Assembly: GCA_037157565.1 (NCBI GenBank)
Contig: JAZHRO010000036.1
Span: 17,348,501 to 17,412,500 of the forward strand
Length of the DNA: 64,000 nt
Direction of reading: 5' to 3'
Origin: Thalassia testudinum
Taxonomy: Eukaryota; Streptophyta; Magnoliopsida; Alismatales; Hydrocharitaceae
The notes beneath the pieces were generated by a model. It ran no database searches and was not told the origin of the DNA. It saw only the letters and a program-made list of their open reading frames with translations. The translations under genes were made by a program, and so were the position numbers. Numbering within the stretch: the first letter of the stretch is position 1; each line of letters opens with the position of its first letter. Below, piece after piece: positions 43,977-53,990 of this stretch.

Positions 43977-46755
43977 GCCAGCTTATACGCCTACTACCAT
44001 GTCACCTCCACCGGAGGCCTTTGTTGTCCATGGCAGAGGTCCACGGCTTAGACCACTGCCATAAGGGGCCATCCATCGCCTTTTAATAACTACAGGGCCC
44101 CGATCCACCTATTAATTATTTTAATTAACTCCTACACAGTAAACACCTAAATCACTTCAACTTCCTAAGATTGCTGTCAAAGGCAGCTAAGGAGGAGTTC
44201 TTACGCCTAATCAATTACTCCTACATCATCGCCAGATTCTTTTAACCATTTCCCCTCACTCAATTGAGTAAGGGAATGGTCCTTGAGTTTAGATGAACTC
44301 AAGAAATAAATTTACTGAGTGTTGAATTAATCCGTATATCTGATCTTAAATTTGCTTAATTAATGTGTTCCTGAGTTTCTAAGGAATCAATTGAAACCAT
44401 TTTTGATCAATTTCATGGCTATTATAACTTCAGTGTATTAAATCGGAGTTCACCGGATCTCTGGTAAGCTCCGACGAAGCTATATTGAACCTTAGCCTTC
44501 CAAACTTCCTCTGAAGCTCTAGATCACTTCCTTGTGATCTTAGGATCATGGGACATCAATTAGATTTGAGTTTTAATGTTAAGAGTTCTCTGTTGAACTC
44601 TGTCTTCTCCAACTTCGGTGGAGTTGGAGAAGCTCAATCACTGAGGTTTAGCACTTAGAAATAGGTTCCTAACCACAATTAGACCCCAAAGAACCTATTC
44701 TAGGTTTCAGATGGATCTTAGAGCTTCTAGATTCTCCTGTCGAACAAACTCACTTTAGATCCCAGGCGACGAGTTAGGACCCACCTTTAGAGTCATCAAA
44801 ATCCTATTTTGAGATATGGAATTGCTTCCTAAGGTTAAATTAGGTCAGTTTAGACTTTTAATTTGAATCAGTAAGCTCAAGAATTGAAAATCAATTTTTA
44901 ACCCATGTTGGTCAAACCTGAGTTCATTACAAGGGTTAAAGGCTTGATTCACTGATTTAATGGGTCAATTAAGTTCCAGATCAGATTTAAAAGTATTTAA
45001 GATTGATTAGAGTGAATTTCATTGAGATAAAAAGAAGATTTGATCTTCTGTGTAGTTTGGGTTCCAGAATGGATGCAACACTGTTTTCAGTGTTTCTCAT
45101 GAGATTTGGAGCTAATTCATGGCTAAATCAGTTCCTCTTGACTTCTTTATTTGATTCAAATAGGTTCCTGATGGTTTAATCTATCTGTTGGATGGATTTA
45201 CTTCCAAATATGAGCTCTGAAGCATCAAATTGAAGCTCTTAGCTTTTGGAGCTTTTTGAAGCACTCCCTGACCTCTCTTCTTCCTCCAAAGCCTGTGGAA
45301 TCCTTTTTTGAAATATTCCAAACCCTTAATTAAGGTAATTTCCCTTCTGCAGGTCGATCGACCTGAAACTTCTCTTTGAAGTACATTTCCAGGGCATGAC
45401 AACAGCTGTGTTCTGCTTCAAAATTGGTAGATCAAATCTGATCCATTGATCAAATTTACTCTGAAATTGGATAGAGGAAGCTAAGAGCTTTCCATTGAGC
45501 TCTTGTGTGTATGATTTGGACCAGATAGTCGCTTGGAATCCTTTCTTGAAGTTCTAGCCTGACGTAGCTGTGACGAAGGAGAAGCAGGCAAGTTAGTCCC
45601 ACTTAGAAAATTCTTGAGCACATGCCTGGGTATAAAATCTAAAATGCGCTGGGACGGGCTAGTCGTCAGCGTAGGGCGCAAATGAAATGAGCATGGTTCC
45701 GTAGGTGTGTGCACATGAGCGTGCGCATGTGTGTGCCTGTGTGCATGGGCCGATAACTGTGCAATGAGCATAAAATGGTTAAAAATCCACTTAATAAAAC
45801 TAGGTTGGGCCTCGAGTAGGGTCTGGTCCCACCCTATGGGGTGTTGTGTATCCCCGAAAGAGGCCTGACCACCCACTAAACAAATTTTTGTTAAGTAGAG
45901 ATGAACGTGGGCTTAAGTTGAGCAAGAAATTGGCTAAGTGTGGATCATAATGGTGTACAATGAGGAATAAAGAAGAAGAGAGAGAGATAAGAGCTTAAGG
46001 AATAAATGAAGAAAGAAAAGAAGACAAATATGTGAGTGAGAGAGAGAGAGGGCACAGTGAATTGAGTAAAGAAGAGAAGAAGTAAAGGAAGATGAGTGCT
46101 AATAAAAGAAGTTAAGAGAAGATGAAAGAGAGCTTAGATGTAAGAGAATTAAAGGAAATAGAGAGAGAGAGTTAAGTTTTAAATGAGAAAATAATAGACG
46201 TCTGATATGTTAATCAAAAGTTTAATTTTCACTTTCAAGTCATCTAAATTTTTAATCAGCTGTCCCATTCAAAGTTTGAGGCTAAAAAGAGATTCAAATT
46301 CGAGTTTTATATTGATTAAAGGCATTCAAACTCTTTGTAAACATTTCTTTTATGCCTTACATATTGTAATAAACATTCCTCTATCTTGGAATTCATGTTA
46401 AATCATTCTTGTATATTTATCTCTATTAATGGAATAATGCAAGCATTTAATTGTTCAATCTCATGTGTATCTATTTATGTGCTTAACATATATGTAATTA
46501 TAGATCAGACTAATTAAGTAATTACTAATTAAGTATTAGAATAAAATGGTGAATTAAAATTATGATTATGCCTCCCAGTGAACGACCCAGACTCAACCAG
46601 TTAAAAAGAATTAAATCTAAAATGTTAGGTTAGCTTGACCCTATACTATAATCAATGACAATGATTTAATTGATTCAAGTTAACCTAAGTCATTTCTTTA
46701 CACAATTAACTATGCCTGATAACCTTAATTAACTGTGTTGAGATTTGAACGAACA
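43977..46755 (+). mobile_element. 3' LTR of element D, second part
   Basis: Resumes at gccagcttatacgcctacta, co-linear with 14838 onward up to 44836, and continues for a further 1.9 kb absent from the truncated 5' LTR. It contains a (GA)n-rich stretch at about 45970-46170, ggtctggtcccaccct near 45820 and gcctcccagtgaacgaccc near 46568, both also in LTR A. It ends ..GAACGAACA at 46755 followed by GGGAT. Confidence 0.82.
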
Positions 46756-47533
46756 GGGATCTGTGCCCAAATCCGATGCGAAACAAAGTGAAAAGAAGAC
46801 ACAATCATGCGCGGGATTCGTGCCCAAATTCGAGGAATGTATTATGGCTGTTGGGTTCTCTCGATCGTTCTAGAACAATACCGTCGGATAAAAGGTGGAC
46901 CCCCACTTGACGTGTGGTTGTTTCTCTTGTTTGTTTTCAACAGTTGGCAAAGCTTTTCTCGACGGTTATAAATAAACCGTCAAAATAAATATCTACGTCG
47001 ACTAGTATTTAGGCTGTCGAGTAAGATCGTATTCTCGATCGTTTGTTAATAATGAACAAGAATATTACTATTGTCATCCATTTTAGAACGATCAAGAATA
47101 TTAATATTCTCAATCATTGTTATCAAAGCACGCACCTTTATGATTCAAGAAAGGTCGATTTGTTCTAATCTTACTGAGGTTCCATAGGAATTATTGCTAT
47201 ATTCTTTATATTCTATTATTCTTCATCTGGGAATCCAAGTTGTCTTGGAAGTCCTGTTGTTCTTCTCTTGGTCAGGTGTAAGAGAAGACATTTGTAAGAG
47301 GTTGTGCCACCCCCGTTCAAGTGATATGTTAGTGGATTTGACTAGCGTCGACTAGTAGAGAAAATTCTAAGCTTGGAGGCTTAGGTAGTGGTTTTTACCC
47401 GGAAGGGTTTCCACCCTAAATCAGGTGTTATTTTTCTGGTCTATGCTTATTTAATTTTTTATCTGTGGTGAATGATTTTTTAATTTCTCATAAAAGTGAT
47501 ATTGCACTATTCACCCCCCTCTGATGTATACTT
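46756..47533 (+). mobile_element. Copia-like LTR tail (fragment) flanking element D
   Basis: The last about 250 bases (cactattcacccccctctga; gaggcttaggtagtggtttt then tacccggaagggtttccacc) correspond in order to the end of solo LTR I (ggttaggtggtggttttcac). This suggests the R-U5 end of another Copia-type LTR on the plus strand. The upstream part is AT-rich with short palindromes (gaatattaatattc). No gene. Confidence 0.5.
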
Positions 47534-47833
47534 GATCCCTTAGGCTTCGCACATTCTTACAATTTCTGTATTTCTTGCTTGTCATGGAATGCGGAACCAT
47601 TGCAGATCATCTAAACCCTGCCACAGTGAAATGAAAGGAAGAAACCATAGAAAAAGAAGATAAAAGCTCCTGCAGTTGCATGTCTGCTCACCTCAGCTTC
47701 CTTTCAACTCAGCCAAGCTCTATTTAGCTCCTGCCAGCTGAACTCATCTTAGCTTAGCCACTAGCACTTAGCTAGTTGTGGAGTCCACATTCAGTTCTTC
47801 TAAGCTCTACCTCAGCTCTTCTTAGCTCCAGAC
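47534..47833. other. Unassigned, AGCT-rich flank
   Basis: About 300 bases without a gene. From about 47660 AGCT occurs some ten times in under 200 bases, like the tract at 49603-50183, so it may be part of the same unit separated by LTR G. Confidence 0.45.
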
Positions 47834-49402
47834 TGTTGGAAACGTAAACCGCGAGTTTGATTTGATTTAGGTCGTAGTATAGATGCAAAATCCATTTTCA
47901 ATAACAATTTTAATGAGACTAGATGAGTCCTGGTCAATCTCAGGGAGGCGTGATTTTTGCGAGTTTGATTTTGATTTTTCTTTTCTCTACTTGTTTAAAA
48001 TCGCAATCCAGTGCTTAAAGTATAAATATTCGAATTGCTGGTCGCATTGCTTATGCGTAAAACATGTGCATGAGTTAGGCAGAGAATAAACGTGAAAGTA
48101 TTTGTCTCGGTGCGTGATAGGTCCACTTTAGTGGACTAAATTAGAGCCTAAGAATACTATTATTAGAAGAAAAGATTACTTTAAAGCATGCATGTTGACA
48201 AAATTATGTGAGCTTTAGATTTATCATTTCATGCATTAATTGCATTAATCTTTGAATGGAGGGATTAATTATTCACTTTAGAGGTAAGGACATCACTTCA
48301 AATCTCAATTTGAGATGCCATAATGTTGGGATTTTGTTCTAGTAAAAAATAGCAAGGGAATCATTTTTTGTATCCCAATATGTCTCTCAAATTAATGGCA
48401 TTCCCTTCAACCTCTCTCTTTCCTCTTTTGGTCACATAAAATATTGATCATGCCTTCCTCTCTCTCTCCCTCAAATCTCTCTCACTAATTATCTCTCTTT
48501 TCTCTCTCTATAACCAAGCAGGACGGCAAGACAAGAAAATCATCTTCATCCATGGGGAGGAAGCCCCCTCTCCACATCCTCTCCGCATGCACCACCAGAA
48601 CACCACCATGAGTTTTTTCCTTGAGCGCAACTTCTGCCAACAACCACCACCGCGAGCCTCCCATGTCATCGACCTCTCTCTGACATTCCCAATACCACGA
48701 GTTTCGCTACCACGAGCTTTACAACCATGCTCCACCTCAATGATCATCACAGCTCTCCATCATCTTCTTCAACTACAACCATGTGACAACAACCACCACC
48801 ATGGTCGGCGATGGCAGCACCAACATCATCACCGCACCTTGTCCTCCTTCCCACCACTACGATTCTCCATCAACAATCTTTCATCCCACGGCTCCACCCA
48901 ACAGGAACCTCTCCTCCTTCCAGCAGAGGGAAGAACTCCCTCTTGGATGAACCCTCCACCACCATGTGCCTCCATCAACTCCACCACCATGTTCTACCAC
49001 CAGAACCACCACCGCAAGCCTCAATGACAACCGTGACACCACCATCACCACCATGCGTCATCCCCTTCATTTAAGATGTCTGGAAACCTTCATGGATGTC
49101 CAGAGATAGCACCTGCCTCCCTCATTGTCTTCTTCTTCCTCAACCACGACCGGACCTCTGGCTTCCCCTCTCCACCTTCATGCTTCACAGTAGAGGAGCG
49201 ACCACACCACTGTGTGCTCCTCCACAGCATTGACCATGCACCACCAGCCTCATGCGTAGCCAACGCACCCTATGCACCACCCCATGCGTGCCTCCTCGCG
49301 CAGTCATGCCCTTACGCGGCCACAGTGTAGCCAGCCACCTCGCACACCTAAGGCTATGCATGTCCGCACCCTCACGGGCCCATGATAAATGCCAGTTTAT
49401 CA
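47834..49402 (-). mobile_element. Solo LTR G
   Basis: Minus strand: starts at 49402 with the hairpin TGATAAACTGGCATTTATCA and ends ..CGTTTCCAACA at 47834. The 3' part contains GCCTCCCTGAGATTGACC, the U5 tract type of Ty3 LTRs here. No PBS or polypurine tract adjoins it. Flanks cagac and tcatt do not match, so either the start is a few bases off or the solo LTR arose by exchange between copies. Pro/His/Thr-rich frames at 48587-49330 come from CCACCA-type low-complexity sequence. Confidence 0.6.
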
Positions 49403-49602
49403 TCATTCTTATGCATTAAAACAAACCTAGCTCTTAGGATTTTACTTTGCAAACGGGTTTTTGGCCTGCATTTAGGCATAAATTAGGTTAGGCATGCATT
49501 GCATTTTTATTGTCTTTTTGATATGTTTTTGTGAGTGTAAGGGATGAACAGATATACAGATCCCTAAAAGCCTAGCACTCAAGAAGGCAAATGGTGAAGG
49601 AG
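49403..49602. other. Unassigned AT-rich spacer
   Basis: About 200 bases between LTR G and the AGCT-rich tract; no ORF, no repeat recognised. Confidence 0.4.
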
Positions 49603-50183
49603 AAGCTCAGACTAGCTGGAACTCAGCTTGATCCAGCTCACCACAGCTAGAACCTTGCTCACTTGAACTAGGGCTAGCTCATCCCAGCTCCATTCAGCTA
49701 ATCTCAGCTGAATGGCAGCTCAAGAGAGTTCATCTTAGCTCACCCTAGCTCAAGTCAGCTCAGATCCAGCTCAACTTAGCTGAGTCTAGCTCATCTCAGC
49801 TCCCACTAGTCCACAGGGAACTCTAGCTAGCTCAGCTGAGTTGACGGGAGTTCACCCCAGCACCAGACCCAACTCACCTCAGCTCATTTTGGTAGAAGCC
49901 AGTTCACTTTAGCTTGGCTTAGCAGCTAGCAAAGAACTAGCAAGCTAAGCCAGCTAGAGTAGCTCCATGCCAACCTCTTCAGCAGCTACTAGCTCCAGTT
50001 CCAGCTCCAGACTTCTCCTCAGCTCCTCTCTTCGAACCCTAGCTCCAATACCTCCTCTACTCCATAGCTAGCTAAGCTAGCTTAGCTTAGCTTAGCTTAG
50101 CTAGCAACCAGCTCCTTGGCCATCCACCACCTTCAATTCAACCCTAGCTAGCTCCACCAACTTAAGCCCTACCTAAGCTAGCT
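49603..50183 (+). repeat. AGCT-saturated tract
   Basis: By eye 43 AGCT tetranucleotides fall in about 580 bases, mostly in CAGCTC, TAGCTC and TAGCTAG contexts. About two would be expected by chance. Spacing is irregular, so it is not a simple satellite. It lies upstream of a TATA box at 50533, so may be a U3 region built from degenerate CTCAGCT units. Confidence 0.8.
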
Positions 50184-50250
50184 ATCCTACTCATTTTGGA
50201 GCCACCTATTCACCACCTTTCACCCCTCAACCAACCAGCAAAAGACACCA

Positions 50251-50268
50251 AAAGTTGGCGCCAACTTT
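50251..50268. promoter_or_regulatory. Perfect 18-bp palindrome AAAGTTGGCGCCAACTTT
   Basis: The central TTGGCGCCAA is of the palindromic E2F-site type. Related GGCGCC sites lie near 50345, 50383, 51967 and 52192 in this LTR-like region. A transcription-factor role is inferred. Confidence 0.5.
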
Positions 50269-50532
50269 CAGCCCCTTCATCCACCCTACACCTACCCACA
50301 TAACCCATCCTAGCCATCCACACACCCCCTTCTAGAACCCTAATGTGGCGCCACCTAATGGCCTTCTAGAAGGCCCATTTTGGCGCCAATTCTAAAGGGC
50401 ACCAAAGCCTTAACTACCCCCTTAGCACCCCTTAGGTGGTGCCAATTATTCTTAGCCCTAGGATCCTTAACTACCCCCCATATCTTATCCTAGCCATCCA
50501 TTCCAAGAGACACCTATGCCCCCCTTCCTATA

Positions 50533-50541
50533 CTATATATA
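50533..50541 (+). promoter_or_regulatory. TATA box upstream of the left inverted arm
   Basis: ctatatatacccacc, followed 40 bases later by the start of the arm. Comparable plus-strand boxes are near 52284 (taatatataatat) and 53845 (ctataaaag). Confidence 0.55.
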
Positions 50542-50575
50542 CCCACCAAACTTCCCACATTTTCTTCCCACAATA

Positions 50576-51761
50576 TGTGGATCTAAGAATGGACAAGTAG
50601 GTATTAGGTTTAGGTCTTTCTTAGTTGGCACCCAAGTGTGGACACCAACTATGTGTAGGTGTGTGTGTGTGCACCACTTAGGTGGTTAAGTGGATCATTT
50701 AGGTGGAGTCTAAGTTGGGTCTAAGTAGGGTCCTATCGATCTAGGAAATTAGGTCTAAGTAGGTTTCTAAAAATAGGTTCACACAACCTATTACTAAGGT
50801 GATAGATCCAATTAAACTTAACACAAGTTTAATTGGGTCAATGTGTGTGTAAGGGAGAGAAAATTCCCAGTTAGGTTAGGTATGGGTCAATTAGACTCTA
50901 ACTTAGTCGAATTAGACTTGCATGGGTTGAGATTTGGGCTCAATTGGACTCCATGAGTTCAATTAGACAAGTAGAGTGCAACTGACTTCTCCTGAGTCAA
51001 TTGGGCTTAGAGAGAACCTAATTAGGTTCTTAGGAGGGTCTTAGGATAGTGTAATAGGCTTAGGCTACCTTAAATTAGGTTTCCTAGGGTGTAAGGTAGG
51101 TTTCCTAGGTCTTAAGAAGCAAGATATGGCTTTAAATTCAAAATCAGTAATTGGAGAAGACCTCCAGGCATCTGATCAGTGGGTCAAACGACTTATACTT
51201 CAGAATTAGAAGTCGGATGGATAGGTTGGACATCCAGTACTGGATTAGTATGGGCGTCAAGGTTCTATCTTGGGTTTCTACAGAGATTGGACATCCAGAG
51301 GTGGGCTAGAAAGTGGTTTTTGGTTGTTTTAGGCTAAAATGACCTAATGGAAAGGTGGCTTAAGTATGGGAAGGTGCCTAGGGTTATCGTAAGGGCTAGG
51401 GATAGGTGTAGGGATGTCTTATGTTCTTCATAATTTAATTCTAACATTAAATCCTTATAAGTAGTATAGTATACCTCTCCCATACTCTCTGTCTTCATCT
51501 TATTTGCATCTTTATTCCAGACTTCTACCCCAACTTTGTTGCAGCTCTAGCCTCTATCTAGCTTTAGGCTATCTCCTAGGCTTCTTATTACCTACAAACC
51601 AAATATTACACTAATCAGTACAGCATTATAGCATTATTTCATGAATATCTAAGTAAAGCAGTAAAGATGTAGAATATGCAATTCATGCATAAATTAATCT
51701 AAGTTAAGCTAATAGTTAACTCAATTTAGGTCAATTAAGTTCTATGATTGCTGCGCAATCA
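50576..51761 (+). repeat. Left arm of a large inverted repeat
   Basis: About 1.19 kb whose reverse complement recurs at 52576-53745. Paired landmarks: gtggatctaagaatggac (50576) with gtccattctttgatccac (53728); ataggttcacacaacctatt with aataggttgtgtgaacctat; tttaattctaacattaaatc with its inverse near 52890; and tgattgctgcgca at the inner ends. It looks like LTR-derived sequence. Non-coding. Confidence 0.8.
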
Positions 51762-52575
51762 CAGACTAACTCAAGAAAGCTCCACCTAGCTCCTCTTAGC
51801 TACTCGCTAGCTAAGCTAGCTATAGAAGTCGACCTCCTATTCTCCTCCACCTTAACCCCAACTCCACTCATAACTACCACCTACCTTGGCACCAAAACCA
51901 CCTCCTTATGACCTTTCACCTTGGCTCCAACCACCCATAACAACCGCCACCCTCACATCCCTTCATGGTGGCGCCAACTCCTCCTTTCATCCCTTCATAC
52001 TTGGTGCCAAAAACCCTATAACTACCACCTTAAATTGGGCCCAAATGTGTTTCTAGAACCACCACATAACCACCACCCAATATCCCCTTACACCGTTCCA
52101 CACTAGGCACCAAAATCAGACTACATCCACCATCCACCTACCATAAACAACCATCCACCTACCCTAAACCACCATCCTAGCCCTCCATTCTTGGCGCCAA
52201 AAATCACACAACCACCTCCTTTCTAGAAGCTTAAGTTAGCACCAACTTTAGGCATCCTTTCACCACCATAACCACCCTCCTACACTAATATATAATATCC
52301 CTCTAACCACCACCCAAAACCTATCCTTGTCTACCCATTCTTCTACCTAATATTCCTACCATAAACCTGAGGAGGATTGGCCAAGGAACTAGGAGGGAAG
52401 CATCACCATCCCCCTCTAGTCTCCTAAACCACTTCTTCTTCCAGGAAGAAAAGCCAAGGATCAGTCCATTAGGAGGACGACCAGGCAGAAGAAGAGGGTG
52501 GACGTCCACCCTAGATTGCTAGGAGAAAGAGCATCATCAAGGGAGAAAGGAGGGGTTCTTCTTTAAGTTTGGGAG
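51762..52575. other. Spacer of the inverted repeat
   Basis: About 810 bases between the arms: AGCT-rich start, then CCACCA-rich sequence with ttggcgccaa-type palindromes and a TATA-like stretch near 52284. It resembles the region 50080-50540 in character, so it may be another copy of the same U3. Confidence 0.55.
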
Positions 52576-53745
52576 TAACTGCGCAGCAATCATAGGACTT
52601 AATTGACCTAAATTGAGTTAGATCTTAGCATAACTTAGGATTAATTCATGCATTAATTACATTCTTTGCATCTTTACTACTTTACTTAGATATTCATGAA
52701 ATAATACCATAACGTCGTACTGATTAGTATAATATTTGATTTGCAGGTAATAAGAAGCTTAGAAGATAGCCTAAAGCTGGATAAAGGCTAGAGCTACAGT
52801 AGAGCTGAAGTAGGAGCCTGGAATAAAGCTGCAAATAAGATGAAGACAGTGAGTGTGGGAGGGGTATACTATACTACCTGTAGGGATTTAATGTTAGAAT
52901 TAAATTATGAAGAACAAAGGACATCCCTACACCTATCCGTAGCCCTTAGGATAACCCTAGCCACCCTTCCATTAGGTCAATTTAGCCTAGAACACCTTAA
53001 AACCATCTTTCCAGCCCACCTCTAGATGTGCAGACAGTGTGCTGAATGTCCAATCTCTACAGAAACCCAAGACAGAACCCTGACTCCAATACTAACTCAG
53101 TATTGGACATCCAGACTCAAGATTAGACTTCTAATTCTGAAGTATAAGTCATCTAATCCACTAATTAGATGTCTGGAAGTCTTCTCGAATTACTGACTTC
53201 GGATTTAAAGCCATATCTTACTTCTTAAGACCTAGGAAACCTAATTTAAGGTAGCCTAAGTCTAGTACACTATCCTAAGACCCTCTTAAGAACCTAATTA
53301 GGTTCTATCTAAACCCAATTGACTCAGAAGAAGTCACTTGCACTCTACATATCTAATTGAACTCATGGAGTATAATTGAGCCCAAATCTAAACCCATGCA
53401 AGTCTAATTGGACTAAGTCTGAGTCCAATTGACTCACACCCAACCAGTTGGGAATTTTCTCTCCCAATTACACACACATTGACCCAATTAAACTTGTGTT
53501 AAGTTTAATTGGATATCTCACCTTAGCAATAGGTTGTGTGAACCTATTTTTAGAAATCTACTTAGACCCAATTACCTAGACCTATATGACCCTACCTAGA
53601 CCCAACTTAGATGCCACCTAAGTGGTCCACTTGACCACCTAAGTGGTGCATACATGCACACCCACACATAGTTGGCGTCCACAATTGGACACCACCTAAG
53701 GAGGCACCTAAAACCCTAGTCCACTTAGTCCATTCTTTGATCCAC
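52576..53745 (-). repeat. Right arm of the large inverted repeat
   Basis: Reverse complement of the left arm, inner end taactgcgcagcaatca at 52576-52592. At the outer end, 53739-53757 is a perfect 19-base palindrome (gatccacaaattgtggatc), after which plus-oriented sequence of the same type starts again. Confidence 0.8.
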
Positions 53746-53990
53746 AAATTGTGGATCTAAGAAGACCCACTCCTTTCCCAAATTAGTTGCCACCTAAGCC
53801 CTTCTAGAGGCTTCTCTCCAATGCCTACCTTAGGCCCTCCAAGCCTATAAAAGACTACCTAAGGTGGTTGCCCAAATGACCCATCTACTTGTTCCTTGGT
53901 TGCCATCTCATAGCCTTCACCTCCATAGACGAGCTCCATTCTCCACAACCATCACCTTCATGTCCAAGGTCTAAGAGCATCTCCACCACC
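53746..53990 (+). other. LTR-like remnant between inverted repeat and LTR A
   Basis: About 245 bases with a TATA box (ctataaaag, 53845-53853) and a cccttctagaggcttctctc tract like 50360-50380. It ends where LTR A starts at 53991. No gene. Confidence 0.45.

Larger units (their letters stand above)
13564..46755 (+). mobile_element. Element D, LTR retrotransposon with most of its interior deleted
   Basis: The outer element of the nest. It starts at 13564 with TGATAAGAGACTTATCA and ends at 46755 with ..CGAACA, flanked by the 5-bp duplication GGGAT (13559-13563 and 46756-46760). Its own sequence is 13564-17525 plus 43977-46755. It has a 5' LTR truncated to about 2.1 kb, about 520 bases of 3' internal sequence ending in a polypurine tract, and a 3' LTR of about 4.08 kb split by element B. 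LTR size, terminal hairpin and late LTR modules (cctcccagtgaacgacc near 46568, also near 57978 in A; ggtctggtcccaccct near 45820) relate D to family A. No coding sequence remains, so it could not move on its own. Confidence 0.85.

Noticed and set aside
48587..49330. Overlapping His/Pro/Thr-rich frames in LTR G
   Set aside because: Generated by CCACCA-type low-complexity sequence in several frames at once; no single frame stands out.
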